DNA of 64,000 nucleotides from DASUKL01 sp036278755 (GCA_036278755.1 DASUKL010000114.1:34014-98013); one strand, 5' to 3'; shown: positions 1-9,389, counted from the first letter of the stretch. Notes: generated by a model not told the origin, from the sequence alone. Numbers and translations: made by a program.

Positions 1-953
1 CCCAAGGGGATCTGCATCGCGGTGAAGGCCAGGTTGTAGGCCGTCAGGGCCCCGATGCCGAGGCCCGCGGCGAGGGTCGTGTTGACCAGGAAGGTGATCT
101 GCGTGGCCCCCAGGCCGATGGCCCGGGGGATGAGCAGCACCAGCGCCTCGCGGGCGGCCGGGTCGCTCAGGTCGATCGTCCCGAGCTCGAAGTGGAAGCC
201 CCGCTGGCGAACCAGGCTCGGCACTTGGATGGCGGCATTGAGGAAGGCTCCCACGACGACGCCCACGGCCAGCGCGCCCACACCCAGGAGCGGCGAGAGG
301 AAGAGCGCGGCGGCGATGATGGCCACGTTGTAGAGCAGCGGCGCGACGGCTGCCACCGTGAAGCGGCCCAGGGCGTTGAGGGCCGAGGAGGCGATCGCAC
401 CCAGGGTCAGGAAGATCGGCGAGAGGAGCATGAGCCGCGTCATGGGCACGATCCGGGCCAGCTCGTCCGGCCCGTAGGACGGCGTCAGGAGGGCGACCAG
501 CCAGGGCGCGGCGACGAAGGCCGCGACGGCCAGCACCAGGAGGCCGCCCAGCATGAGGTTGCTGATGGTCGAGACGACCCGCCAGGCGCGCGCATCCTGG
601 TCGTGGGCGAAGAGGCCCGCCAGGACGGGGATCACGGCCGCGCCGAGGGCCCCCGCGGCCACCAGCTGGAAGACGAGGTCGGGGATGCGGAAGGCGGCAT
701 AGTACGTATCGAGCTGCGTGCCGACACCGAAGACGGCACTGAAGACGACCGTCCGGATCCAGCCCAGGACGCGGGAGGCGAGGTAGGCCCCGCTGACGAT
801 GAGGCCGGCCCGAGCCAGCATGCCCGCCGATCCGAGCGACCCGGCCGAGCCCGACTCGGCCGAGCCCGATGCGCTCGGCGACGCGGCCGGCTCGGGGGCC
901 CCCAGTGGCTCCTCCTCGGGCCCGACGGACGTCTCGGCCTCGAGGCCGCTCAC
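1..953 (-). CDS. murJ: MurJ lipid II flippase, N-terminal part (cut by window edge)
   Basis: Inner-membrane flippase that exports the peptidoglycan precursor lipid II. About 317 codons are visible and the 3' end lies outside the window. I chose the GTG at 953 because it overlaps the stop of the upstream recombinase gene as GTGA. Residues 1-43 are a Ser/Glu/Ala-rich hydrophilic tail, unusual for MurJ. From about residue 45 comes the typical first helix with GWIRTVVFSAVFG, followed by alternating hydrophobic segments (for example RIPDLVFQLVAAGALGAAVI) that fit the MVF fold of the MATE superfamily. It is last in a topA-xer-murJ run of overlapping genes, so it is probably co-transcribed with them. 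The family call is firm. Function at the C-terminal half cannot be checked. Confidence 0.9.
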   Translation of the reverse strand, partial: MSGLEAETSVGPEEEPLGAPEPAASPSASGSAESGSAGSLGSAGMLARAGLIVSGAYLASRVLGWIRTVVFSAVFGVGTQLDTYYAAFRIPDLVFQLVAAGALGAAVIPVLAGLFAHDQDARAWRVVSTISNLMLGGLLVLAVAAFVAAPWLVALLTPSYGPDELARIVPMTRLMLLSPIFLTLGAIASSALNALGRFTVAAVAPLLYNVAIIAAALFLSPLLGVGALAVGVVVGAFLNAAIQVPSLVRQRGFHFELGTIDLSDPAAREALVLLIPRAIGLGATQITFLVNTTLAAGLGIGALTAYNLAFTAMQIPL

Positions 954-1936
954 GAGCCGGTGTCGCCTCGACCAGGTCCCCCCGTGGCCCGCGGATGGGC
1001 CGCCAGGTAGGCCGAACGGAGGCGGGCCGGGGCCACGTGGGTGTAGATCTGGGTCGTGGCCAGGCTAGCGTGGCCCAGCAGCTCCTGGACGACGCGCAGG
1101 TCGGCCCCGCCGTCGAGCAGGTGACTGGCGAAGGAGTGGCGCAGGGTGTGGGGATGGACGCCCTGCGGCAGGCCGGCCCGCGCGGCCAGACGGTCGAATC
1201 GGTAACGCAGCCCACGCACGCCGAGCGGCCCACCGGCGGCGTTGAGGAAGAGGCGGCCGTCGTCGGCCGGCGCGGGTCGACCGGCGCCGGCGGCGCGCTC
1301 CAGGGCCGCCTGGCGGAGGCGGGGCCGGCCGGTGGCCAGATAGTCGATCAGGGCCGCGCGAGCCGGTCGACCCAGAAGGCAGATGCGCTCCTTGCGGCCC
1401 TTGCCCAGGACCCGGACCTCACCGCGCCGCAGGTCGACCTCGTCGATGGTCGTGCCGGCCAGCTCGCTGATCCGCAGCCCAGCCGCGTAGGCCGTCTCGA
1501 TGAGGGCCCGATCACGCAAGGCGAGGGCCTCCGCGAGCGAGCCGGCCCCCGCCTCTGGATCCTGGGTGCGGTCGATGAGACGCTCCACGTCGCCGACCTC
1601 GAGGACCTGCGGCAGGCGGTGCGGACGCCGCGGGGCGCTGAGCGCGGCCCAGGGGTCGCCGGCCACCCAGCCCTCCCGCTCGGCGTGGCGATAGAAGGCC
1701 CGCACGGCGGCCACCCGGGCCGAGATCGTCGTCCGCGCCAGGCCGCGCCCGTCGAGCTCGGCCAGGTAGGCCCGCAGGGCACCACGGCCGGGCTGGCGCC
1801 AATCGAGTCCCGGGCGCTGGGCCAGCCAGGCCAGGTACTGCCCGATGGCCGTGGCATACGCCCGGCGGGTGTGGGGCGACGTATCGCGGGCGGCCAGCGC
1901 CTCCAGGAACCGCTCGAGCGCCGCCGCGCCCGTCAC
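950..1936 (-). CDS. xerC: Tyrosine recombinase XerC/XerD
   Basis: Site-specific recombinase of about 328 residues, the normal length for the Xer proteins that resolve chromosome dimers at dif. The N-terminal SAM-like core-binding domain (1-105) contains the TSPHTRRAYATAIGQYLAWL type helix. The catalytic domain shows R155 (GLRISEL), K179 (LGKGRKER), H263 and R266 (HTLRHSFA), H289 (GHAS) and nucleophile Y298 (TTQIYTH), so all active-site residues are present. The GTG start at 1936 overlaps the topA stop (GTGA), and its own stop overlaps the murJ start. Whether it is XerC or XerD cannot be told from one sequence. The absence of integrase-type arms and the housekeeping context argue against a phage integrase. 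Confidence 0.92.
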   Translation of the reverse strand: MTGAAALERFLEALAARDTSPHTRRAYATAIGQYLAWLAQRPGLDWRQPGRGALRAYLAELDGRGLARTTISARVAAVRAFYRHAEREGWVAGDPWAALSAPRRPHRLPQVLEVGDVERLIDRTQDPEAGAGSLAEALALRDRALIETAYAAGLRISELAGTTIDEVDLRRGEVRVLGKGRKERICLLGRPARAALIDYLATGRPRLRQAALERAAGAGRPAPADDGRLFLNAAGGPLGVRGLRYRFDRLAARAGLPQGVHPHTLRHSFASHLLDGGADLRVVQELLGHASLATTQIYTHVAPARLRSAYLAAHPRATGGPGRGDTGS

Positions 1937-4353
1937 GCCGCCGGTGCCGAACGCCTGACCGACGTGCGCCCCGCCGCGGGCCGCTTCGACGAGCGTCCGG
2001 TGCGGCCGGCCGCCGGGCGTCGGCCGCGGCTCGGACCACGCTTGCGGACCAGCGCGCTGGGCTCCGGTGGGCCGCCGGGGAGGCGTAGCCCGACGAGCTC
2101 GGTACCCGCCGCAGGCAGCTCGATGGTGGCGCCGCAAGCCAGGCAGATGGCGCCCTCCGCGCGGCGCGCCACGGGGCCCTCGTCGGCGTCGTGGAGCGCG
2201 CCCAGGGGCTCGAAGTTCGTGGTGAAGTCGCAGGCCGGATAGCGCGAGCAACCCCAGAAGACATTGCCCGTGCGTCGTGCCCGGCGGGCGGTCAGTTGCC
2301 CCTCGTGGCAGGTGGGGCAGGTCACGGCGAACGGCAGCTGGTCGGGCGGCGGTGGGCCCGACTTCTGGATGAAGTCGCAGGCGGGGTAACGCGAGCAGCC
2401 GAGGAACGGCCCGAAGCGACCCTGGCGCATGGTCAGCTGACCCTCGCCACACTTGGGACACGGCTCGCCGGCGCCGGGCAGGGCCTCGGGCTCCTCGCCC
2501 GGCAACGGCCGCGTCTCCTTGTGCTCGGGATACATCGAGCAGGCCAGGAATCGCCCGTTGCGACCAAGGCGGATGACCATGGGGTGGCCCAGCGAGCAGA
2601 CCTCGTCGCTGGGCTCGGTGGTGAAGTCGGCCCGGCGGAGCTCCTGGCGCTTCTCGGCCACGCGAGCCTCCAGCGGTCCGTAGAACTCGCGCAGGAGCGG
2701 CACTGAGGCCAGCTCGCCGCGGGCCACCTCGTCGAGGCGCTCCTCCATGCGGGCCGTGAAGGCCAGGTCGACGAACTCACCGAAGTGCTCCACGAGCAGG
2801 TCGGTCACGATCTCGGCCACGATCTCCGGATGGAGCCGGCGGGCTTCGACCCGCACGTAGCCGCGATCGATGATCGTGGAGATGATCGAGGCATAGGTCG
2901 AGGGCCGACCCACACCGTGTTCCTCGAGGGCCTTGATGAGGGTGGCCTCGGTGAAGCGCGGCGGCGGCTCGGTGAAGTGCTGGCTCGGGGCGACGTCGGC
3001 CACGTCGGTCGCCTCGCCCTCCGCCAGGGCAGGCAAACGCCGCTCCTCCTCGTCGTCGGCCTGCTCGTCGTCATGGCCCTCGGTGTAGACCCGGGCGAAC
3101 CCATCGAAAAGCGTCCGCGTGGCGCTGGCCCGCAGCCCGTAGCGACCGGCGGCCAGCTCGGCCGTCGTCGTCTCGAGCCGCTTGTCGGCCATCTGCGAGG
3201 CCAGGGCGCGCTGCCAGACGAGACGGTATAGGCGCAGCTCCTCCGGTTTGAGGCTGGCCGCGACGGCGTCGGGCGTTCGGGCGAAGCTCGTCGGCCGCAC
3301 GGCCTCGTGGGCCTCCTGGGCGCCGCGGACCTTGGTCTTGTGAACGCGGCCCTTGAGCAGGGCGTAGTCATCGCCGAAGCGCTCGCGGATCACGGCCCGG
3401 GCCTCGTTCATGGCCACGCTGGCCATGGCCGTCGAGTCGGTCCGCATGTAGGTGATGAGTCCGACCTGCCCTTCGGGAGTCTCCACACCCTCGTACAGGC
3501 GCTGGGCGATGGACATCGTCCGCTTGGGGCTGAACCCGAGCTTGCGGCTGGCCTCCTGCTGGAGGGTGCTGGTGGTGAAGGGCGGCGCCGGGCTGCGGCG
3601 CGACGTGCGGCTGCCGAGCCGCTCGACCAGCGGCCGCAGGAGGCGCAGGGCCGCGGCATGCTCCTCGGCCGCCCCGCCGTCACCGATCTCGGCCGCCTGG
3701 CCGTCGATCTTCACCAGCTCAGCCGTGAAGCGGTCCCCGCGCTCGGTCACGAGCTCGACCGCGAGGGTCCAGTACTCGCGGGCCTCGAAGGCCCGGATGG
3801 CACGCTCGCGCTCCACCACGAGGCGCACCGCGACCGACTGGACCCGGCCCGCAGAGAGGCCGCCGCGGACCTTGCGGGAGAGGAGCGGGCTGAGGGTGTA
3901 GCCCACCAGGCGGTCGACGATGCGGCGCGCCTGCTGGGCCTCGACGAGATCGCCGTCGATGCTCCGGGGATGGGCGAAGGCCTCCCGGATGGCCGACTCG
4001 GTGATCTCGCTGAAGGTCACCCGTCGCTGCTTGTCGGCGGGCACCGAGGCCGCCTCGGCGACGTGCCAGGCGATGGCCTCGCCCTCGCGGTCGAGGTCCG
4101 TGGCCAGCCAGACGGCGTCGGCCTTGCGGGCCTCGCGGGCGATGGTCTCGACCTGCTTGCGCCGGTCGTCGGGCACGACGTAGTCCGGCCGGAAGTCGTG
4201 CTCGACATCGACCCCGAACTTGCCCTTGCCGGGATTCTCGGGGAGGTCGCGCACGTGGCCGTAGGAGGCGAGGACGTGGTAGTCGGGGCCGAGATAGCGC
4301 TCGATCGTCCGGGCCTTGGCCGGCGACTCCACGATGACGAGGTTCCTTGACAT
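1933..4353 (-). CDS. topA: DNA topoisomerase I (type IA)
   Basis: Relaxes negative supercoils by single-strand passage. The 806-residue protein has an N-terminal Toprim domain (E9 in VESPAKA; DLDREGE at 86-92), the cleavage/strand-passage core with catalytic Tyr302 in GLITYMRTDST, and a C-terminal tail of zinc ribbons. Ribbons 2 and 3 are ordinary four-Cys modules (CPKCGEG ... CSRYPACDF). The first has His in place of the second and fourth Cys (CSLGHP ... CSMYPEH), and a short CLACG stub ends the tail. The start was set at ATG 4353 because MSRNLVIVESPAKA is the family N-terminus; the frame stays open 21 codons further upstream. A TACACT hexamer lies eight bases before the ATG and there is no Shine-Dalgarno, so the message may be leaderless. 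Confidence 0.97.
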   Translation of the reverse strand: MSRNLVIVESPAKARTIERYLGPDYHVLASYGHVRDLPENPGKGKFGVDVEHDFRPDYVVPDDRRKQVETIAREARKADAVWLATDLDREGEAIAWHVAEAASVPADKQRRVTFSEITESAIREAFAHPRSIDGDLVEAQQARRIVDRLVGYTLSPLLSRKVRGGLSAGRVQSVAVRLVVERERAIRAFEAREYWTLAVELVTERGDRFTAELVKIDGQAAEIGDGGAAEEHAAALRLLRPLVERLGSRTSRRSPAPPFTTSTLQQEASRKLGFSPKRTMSIAQRLYEGVETPEGQVGLITYMRTDSTAMASVAMNEARAVIRERFGDDYALLKGRVHKTKVRGAQEAHEAVRPTSFARTPDAVAASLKPEELRLYRLVWQRALASQMADKRLETTTAELAAGRYGLRASATRTLFDGFARVYTEGHDDEQADDEEERRLPALAEGEATDVADVAPSQHFTEPPPRFTEATLIKALEEHGVGRPSTYASIISTIIDRGYVRVEARRLHPEIVAEIVTDLLVEHFGEFVDLAFTARMEERLDEVARGELASVPLLREFYGPLEARVAEKRQELRRADFTTEPSDEVCSLGHPMVIRLGRNGRFLACSMYPEHKETRPLPGEEPEALPGAGEPCPKCGEGQLTMRQGRFGPFLGCSRYPACDFIQKSGPPPPDQLPFAVTCPTCHEGQLTARRARRTGNVFWGCSRYPACDFTTNFEPLGALHDADEGPVARRAEGAICLACGATIELPAAGTELVGLRLPGGPPEPSALVRKRGPSRGRRPAAGRTGRSSKRPAAGRTSVRRSAPAA

Positions 4354-4361
4354 CGGCCGGG

Positions 4362-4367
4362 AGTGTA
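4362..4367 (-). promoter_or_regulatory. Predicted -10 element of leaderless topA transcript
   Basis: TACACT on the minus strand ends eight bases before the topA ATG. A start point six to seven bases downstream would fall essentially at the ATG. No GGAGG-like sequence precedes the start codon. No clear -35 is visible. Confidence 0.4.
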
Positions 4368-4482
4368 GCACCGGCCTCTTGGCCCACCCTTCACCCCGAC
4401 TCGACCGGCTCTTCACCCCGCGGGGCGGGCGCCGGGCCGGCGAGGACGGCTCCCGCCCGGTGCTCAGCCTGGGGATCCGGGC

Positions 4483-4818
4483 TCAGACCTCCCGGATGCG
4501 GCGCAGGAAGTCCTCGTCCAGCTCGAGCTCCGGCCCCTCCCCCGCCGGCAGCTGGAGGACCTCGTCCTGGGCCGGTCGAGCCGCCTGGCCGGGCTGCCGC
4601 TCGGACGGGATCTCGATGAAGCGGATGTGGCCGATGGGGATCACGAAGGTGTTCTGGCTGGCATCGATGAAGACCGGCCGCTTGCCGTCCACGGTCCGCA
4701 GGTTGGTGCACACGAGGCACACGTCGCCGGCCGCCGGGAGGGCCGGCAGGTCGGCCAGCAGCGGCTGCTCACCCTGCATGTGGATCACGGCGTCGCGGAT
4801 CACCCCGCCCCCTGCCAC
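4483..4818 (-). CDS. Conserved small protein, unknown function
   Basis: Predicted 111-residue protein with GTG start at 4818, preceded by GGAGG placed inside the last codons of the CAP-domain gene (stop at 4821), so the two are translationally coupled. The central part looks like a compact beta-rich domain: an IHMQGEQPLLADLP strand, VCTNLRTVDGKRP with one Cys, then FVIPIGHIRFIEIP. The C-terminal 40 residues are polar and acidic (ELELDEDFLRRIREV). There is no signal peptide, membrane span or catalytic motif. I do not recognise a named family. The pattern of short beta strands ending in a hydrophobic IRFIEIP edge resembles small nucleic-acid-binding or adaptor proteins, but that is only an impression. 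Confidence 0.6.
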   Translation of the reverse strand: MAGGGVIRDAVIHMQGEQPLLADLPALPAAGDVCLVCTNLRTVDGKRPVFIDASQNTFVIPIGHIRFIEIPSERQPGQAARPAQDEVLQLPAGEGPELELDEDFLRRIREV

Positions 4819-4820
4819 GG

Positions 4821-6551
4821 TCAGCCTCCGTAGAAGTCCGAGTTGTAGACGACCCGGCCGCCCGACGACCAGAGCCCGATGCCGACGGAGTGGAAGGCGG
4901 GGCTCATGAGGTTGCGCCAGTGGCCGCCGTTGGTCGCCTTCTCGTCCTGGAAGAAGAGGACCACCCGGATGGCGCCCTGGTAGGCGCCGCCGCTCCACTG
5001 ACCCAGGTTCTCGCCCCAGGTCGGGTTCGTGTAGCCGCAGGCCCGGAGGCGATCGCCGGGCCCGGTGTACGGGCTGCCGCCGTAGTGCTCGAGCAGGCCA
5101 TGGGTGGCCAGGTAGCGGGCCCATGGTCGGGTGGCGCAGTCCGAGATGCCGCTGCTGAGCTTGAGCGGCGCGAGGCCGTTGCTGCCGCGCCCGGTGCACG
5201 AGCCGTCACTGTGGACCCAACCGCCGGTATGGGTGCAGTTGAGGAGGTTCAGGTAGTACAGCTCGACCGACTTCAGCGGGGCGCTCGAGGTCGGGGGGGC
5301 CTTCGGCTTGGGGGTCGCTGTGGTCACCGGCTTGGGCTTGCTGGCCACGGCGGTCCTGATCACCGGCTTGGGCTTGGCCGCGGTGGTGAAAGCGAAGTCG
5401 CTGACCACGGCGCTCGGGTCGGCGGCCATCGTCACCCCGGCCGAGGAGATGGCGCTGCCGTCGATCGTCACGCTGTAGGTGTGGCTGTAGCCGAGCGGCG
5501 AGCGTGGGGTCCAGGCCACGACCGTGTCACCTTCGTACCAGGCGAACGTGCCCGCGCTGGTGGCCAGGCCGCTGATGTGGAAAGCCGCCTCCGTGGCGGC
5601 GGGCTGCATGGCCATCGTGAAGCGAACGCTGATGACCTGGCTGCGGGCCACGTCCTTGCTCTTGTCCGACGGCCGGGCCCGGATCACGGCCGGCCGGGCG
5701 AGGGTGCTGATGGCCAGCTTGACGGGAGCAGCCATCGTGACCCCGTCGGGGTCGGCCACCGAGGCCGCCAGATGGAAGGTGTAGTCGGCGTCGGCGTCGA
5801 GCGGTCCGGCCGGCAGCCACTGGAAGTGCTGGATCCCGTCGCCGGCCGGCCCGGCATCGACGACGGAGACGATCCGACCGGGCGCGGCCGGCGTCACGGA
5901 GAAGGCCCGGCGCACGGAGTCCTGATCGACAGGCTCGGAAAAGGCGATGTCGACCCCGCTCTTGGGCGTCGCCCGGCTGCCGTCACCACCCATGACGGAG
6001 AGGGTCGCCGTGGGCCGGGCCCGGGTGAGGAACGTGGCGCTGACGCCTGCCCCGAGGGCCTTGCCGGCGCGATCCTGCGCCGTGCCCGCGATGCGCACGG
6101 CGTAGAGCTGACTGGGATCCCAGGCCGTCTGCGGGCTGACGTCGAGATGACGGCCGTCGCTCGTCCAGTGGAGCACCACGGGCGTGGCCGGATCGACGGA
6201 CAGGGCCTGGCGCACCGAGGCCTGGTCCATGGGCGTCGTGAAGTCGAACGGCACGGAGCGCCCCACCCGGAAGCCGGTGACCAGGGGTGACGAGAGGCGG
6301 ACGACGGCGCCGGGATCGATGGTCGGGGTCAGGTGCGCGTTGGCCGCTGGGGTCGCGGTGCTGGCGGCGGCGAGGCTCAGGAGCGCCACGGCGATGACCG
6401 CTGCCCCAGCCCGGACGAGGGGCTGTCGGCGGGCCAGCGGGGCGAGGTAGAGGGCACCGAGCACAGGCAGGCCGAGAAGGGCCGCGATCGCCTTACGCAA
6501 TAACCGGACTCCCGTCGTTCGGCCTGGACCGCCGCTGGGGCGACGGCCCAT
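4821..6551 (-). CDS. Secreted CAP/SCP-domain protein with Ig-like repeats
   Basis: Exported protein of 576 residues. A basic N-terminus is followed by hydrophobic stretches (about 20-35 and 45-65) that form a signal peptide or anchor. Next come three SbsA/Big_5-type Ig-like modules, roughly 80-180, 180-285 and 290-390, recognisable from repeated VRRAFSV...Y.F.L patterns, then a Lys/Pro/Thr linker (about 395-430). The C-terminal CAP (CRISP/PR-1/SCP) domain contains GENLGQWSGG and GGHWRNLMSP, with the His/Glu set typical of the family. Two Cys pairs could form disulfides (NCTH...SCTG and DCAT...RACG). Such proteins sit in the cell envelope; their enzymatic role is generally unclear. The first ATG is used; no strong Shine-Dalgarno is seen. 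Confidence 0.85.
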   Translation of the reverse strand: MGRRPSGGPGRTTGVRLLRKAIAALLGLPVLGALYLAPLARRQPLVRAGAAVIAVALLSLAAASTATPAANAHLTPTIDPGAVVRLSSPLVTGFRVGRSVPFDFTTPMDQASVRQALSVDPATPVVLHWTSDGRHLDVSPQTAWDPSQLYAVRIAGTAQDRAGKALGAGVSATFLTRARPTATLSVMGGDGSRATPKSGVDIAFSEPVDQDSVRRAFSVTPAAPGRIVSVVDAGPAGDGIQHFQWLPAGPLDADADYTFHLAASVADPDGVTMAAPVKLAISTLARPAVIRARPSDKSKDVARSQVISVRFTMAMQPAATEAAFHISGLATSAGTFAWYEGDTVVAWTPRSPLGYSHTYSVTIDGSAISSAGVTMAADPSAVVSDFAFTTAAKPKPVIRTAVASKPKPVTTATPKPKAPPTSSAPLKSVELYYLNLLNCTHTGGWVHSDGSCTGRGSNGLAPLKLSSGISDCATRPWARYLATHGLLEHYGGSPYTGPGDRLRACGYTNPTWGENLGQWSGGAYQGAIRVVLFFQDEKATNGGHWRNLMSPAFHSVGIGLWSSGGRVVYNSDFYGG

Positions 6552-6632
6552 CCCCCTGGCCTGATGGCGCCGCGCAGCCTACCAGAGGGCCAGCGGTCGT
6601 GCAGGTCAGGGCACGGCGGTCCGATGGTGCTT

Positions 6633-7793
6633 TCAGGCACCGGCGAGCAGCGGACCGGCGGGCAGGTAGGTCGCGCCACTGGCCTGGGCCCAGCCGCGGA
6701 GCTGGAGCAGACCGAGCGCGCTGGCCACCGTGGCCGGGGCCAGGCCGGTGGCGGCCACGAGCTGGTCGAGGTCGGCAGGCCCGGCGCCCAGGCGCTGCGC
6801 CACGGCCCGTTCGGCCGGGCCGAGGCCTTCCTGCCCAGGTTCCGCATGGCGTCTCGGCGACGCCTCCGGCCCGGGCGCCAGGGCCAGGCGGGGGTCGATC
6901 CCGGCGTCGGCCAGGGCCTCGTCGAGGCCGATCAGCGGCCGTGCTTCGGTCTCGCGCAGGAGACGGAGGCAGCCCGCGGTCCGGACCTCACCCGGTCGAC
7001 CGGGGGCGACGAGCAGGTTGCGGCCCTGTTCGAGGGCATGGTGGGCCGTATTGATCGCCCCGCTGCGGGCCGGCGCCTCGACGACCATGACCGTGTCCGC
7101 CAGGCCGCTGAGGATCCGGTTGCGGCGGGGGTAGGTGCCGCGCGTCGCGGCGGCTAGAGGCCCGAGCTCGGAGACGACGGCCCCGCCGCTGTCGACGATG
7201 TCCCGCATCAGCCGCCGATGGGCCCGTGGGCCTGGGGCCCGATGGCCGGCTCCGATGACGGCCACGGTCCGGCCGCCGCGGGCCACCACGGCGGCGTGCG
7301 CGGCGCCATCGATGCCGATGGCCAACCCCGAGACGACCACGACCCCGACCTCGGCCAGCCGGTCGCCCAGCCGACTGGCCAATAGCCGCCCAGCAGGCGT
7401 CGGCCGACGGGTCCCCACGACGGCCACGGCCCGGACCGCCTCGAGGGACGCCACCTCGCCCCAGCCATGCAGGGTGACGGGCGGGTCGGCCAGGCCCCGA
7501 AGGCGGGCCGGCCAGCGCTCGTCGAGGGGCGTCAGGGTCCACAGCCCCAGCCGGCGGAGCGGGGTCTGGAGGCTCTGTGGGTCGGCGGCCGCCTGGACCA
7601 GGGCCGCACGGACGACGTGCCGCAGCCGCAGCTCGGCGGCCAGTGGACCCAGCCGGCCGGCACGGATCGCGGCCAGGGCAGGAGCCGCGCCGCCGAAGTG
7701 GCCGACCAGCCGGCCGAAGGTCAGGAGGCCGACCCCTTCCACCAGGGACAGGCTGATCCAGGCCGCCCGCTCCTCGGGATCCAGGCCGCCCAT
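6633..7793 (-). CDS. dprA: DNA-processing protein DprA
   Basis: Loads RecA on incoming single-stranded DNA during natural transformation. The 386-residue protein has an N-terminal SAM-like region (1-75), the Rossmann core with VVGTRRPTPAG, SGLAIGIDGAAH and GTYPRRNRILSGL, all hallmarks of the Smf/DprA fold, and a C-terminal winged-helix domain (about 320-380, LDQLVAATGLAPATVASAL). It starts six bases after the comM stop, so comM-dprA form one leftward unit. This pairing is common in bacteria and points to a competence or DNA-uptake capacity, although no ComEC/ComEA genes are in the window. Confidence 0.95.
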   Translation of the reverse strand: MGGLDPEERAAWISLSLVEGVGLLTFGRLVGHFGGAAPALAAIRAGRLGPLAAELRLRHVVRAALVQAAADPQSLQTPLRRLGLWTLTPLDERWPARLRGLADPPVTLHGWGEVASLEAVRAVAVVGTRRPTPAGRLLASRLGDRLAEVGVVVVSGLAIGIDGAAHAAVVARGGRTVAVIGAGHRAPGPRAHRRLMRDIVDSGGAVVSELGPLAAATRGTYPRRNRILSGLADTVMVVEAPARSGAINTAHHALEQGRNLLVAPGRPGEVRTAGCLRLLRETEARPLIGLDEALADAGIDPRLALAPGPEASPRRHAEPGQEGLGPAERAVAQRLGAGPADLDQLVAATGLAPATVASALGLLQLRGWAQASGATYLPAGPLLAGA

Positions 7794-7799
7794 CGCCGC

Positions 7800-9383
7800 T
7801 CAGGCCGCCAACCGGCCGAGGGAGCCGCCATCGCCGGAACGGAGGGCGGCCGCGGCCAGGATGGAGGGCTCCTCGACCGCCTCCAGGCCGGCCAGATCCG
7901 CGATCGTACGGGCCACTCGCAGCAACCGGTGGGTGGCCCGCGCGGAGAGTCCGGTGGCCGTGGCCAGCTCGCTCAGCCGCTCGCGGGCCGCTCCACCCAG
8001 CCGTGCGGCCCGGACGAGCGAGGTGCCCACCAGCTCCGCGTTGACCAGGCCCTGATTGCGAGCCAGGGCCCGTGCACGTGCCGCTGCGATCCGCTCCGCG
8101 ACGACCCGGCTGGCCTCGGCTGGCCCGCTGGAGAGCAGGTCGGCCGGGGGCACGCGCCGCAGCTCCACCCGCAGGTCGAGGCGGTCAAGCAGCGGGCCAC
8201 TGACCTTGCGCTGATAGCGCTCCGGCTCGTTCAGCCCACAGCGGCAGGCAACCTCCGGATCGCCGTCGTAGCCGCAGCGGCAGGGATTCATGGCCGCCAC
8301 CAGCTGGACGCGGGCCGGATAGGTCACCTGGCCGCTAGCCCGCGCGAGGTGGATCGTGCCCTCCTCCAGCGGCTGACGGAGGGCGTCGAGGACGAAGCGG
8401 TCGAACTCGGCCAGTTCGTCGAGGAAGAGGACGCCGCGATGGGCAAGGGAGACGAGGCCCGGCATCAGCCGCGGCCCGCCACCGACCACGGCCACATAGG
8501 AGCTGGTGTGGTGCGGCGCCCGGAAGGGCCGGGCCCGGCGCAGGGTCGGCTCGGGGCCCAGGAGGCCGGCCACGCTCTCGATGACGGCCAGCTCGAGGGC
8601 CTCGCTCGGCCCGAGGGGTGGGAGCAGGCCGGGGATCGTCCGGGCCAGCAGCGTCTTGCCCGCCCCTGGAGGCCCGACCATCAGCAGGTTGTGGCCGCCG
8701 GCCAAGGCGATCTCCAGGGCCCAGCGCGCGGCGGCCTGACCGCGGATGTCGGCCAGGTCGACCGCCTCGGCGCTGGCCGGGTCCACGGGCGGCGCGACCT
8801 CTCCGAGCCCCCCTGCCGTGGGTGCCGAGACGAGCACCGGCGGTCGCCGGGTGGCAGCCTGCGCCCGCCGGCCGCGTGGTCCGGCCACGAGCCGGACGGC
8901 GTCGTCGAGCCCGTCCAGGCCGTAGGCCTCGACGCCCGCGACGAGGCGCGCCTCGCCCACGTTAGGCGACGGCACCCCGACCCGCCGATGGCCCCGCCGG
9001 ACGAGCGTGGCGACCATCGGCAGGACCCCGGCCACGGGCCGGATCGAGCCGTCGAGGGAGAGCTCACCGAGCAGGGCCAGGGGCCCGCCGCCAGCCCGCA
9101 GCTGACCCGAGGCGACGAGGATCCCCACGGCGATAGCGAGGTCATAGGCCGCGCCGCGCTTGCGGCGGTCGGCGGGGGCCAGGTTGACCGTGATGCGGCT
9201 GGCCGGATAGTCGTAGCCGGCGTTGCGAACGGCCGCGCGGACGCGTTCCCGAGCCTCTGACAGCGCCGCGTCGGGCAGGCCCACGATGTGGCACGAAGGC
9301 AGGCCCGGGGCGACATCGACCTCGACCCGGATCAGGGCCCCGTCGAGGCCGTCGATGACGGCCGTGATGAGCGTGGCGAGCAT
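7800..9383 (-). CDS. comM: ComM/YifB family Mg-chelatase-like AAA+ ATPase
   Basis: Hexameric helicase-like ATPase; ComM promotes branch migration of heterologous DNA during transformation. The 527-residue protein has the N-terminal Lon-protease-like ChlI domain (1-165), Walker A GPPGAGKT at 237-244, Walker B GVLFLDEL around 311, and an insert NPCRCGYDGDPEVACRCG with four Cys that probably binds zinc. The Mg_chelatase C-terminal helical domain (about 420-520) contains LSARATHRLLRVARTIADL. It lies directly upstream of dprA. The ATG is preceded by TAGCCT six bases upstream and no Shine-Dalgarno, so translation is probably leaderless. Confidence 0.95.
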   Translation of the reverse strand: MLATLITAVIDGLDGALIRVEVDVAPGLPSCHIVGLPDAALSEARERVRAAVRNAGYDYPASRITVNLAPADRRKRGAAYDLAIAVGILVASGQLRAGGGPLALLGELSLDGSIRPVAGVLPMVATLVRRGHRRVGVPSPNVGEARLVAGVEAYGLDGLDDAVRLVAGPRGRRAQAATRRPPVLVSAPTAGGLGEVAPPVDPASAEAVDLADIRGQAAARWALEIALAGGHNLLMVGPPGAGKTLLARTIPGLLPPLGPSEALELAVIESVAGLLGPEPTLRRARPFRAPHHTSSYVAVVGGGPRLMPGLVSLAHRGVLFLDELAEFDRFVLDALRQPLEEGTIHLARASGQVTYPARVQLVAAMNPCRCGYDGDPEVACRCGLNEPERYQRKVSGPLLDRLDLRVELRRVPPADLLSSGPAEASRVVAERIAAARARALARNQGLVNAELVGTSLVRAARLGGAARERLSELATATGLSARATHRLLRVARTIADLAGLEAVEEPSILAAAALRSGDGGSLGRLAA

Positions 9384-9389
9384 GGTTCC

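Noticed and set aside
192..1010. Long open frame on the plus strand across murJ
   Set aside because: It is antisense to a clearly conserved MurJ sequence, has Arg/Gly/His-rich composition and no domain. Such shadows are expected at this GC content.
950..1936. Phage or integron integrase
   Set aside because: The length, intact Xer motifs and overlap with topA and murJ indicate the housekeeping recombinase. No attachment-site duplication or phage genes were seen.
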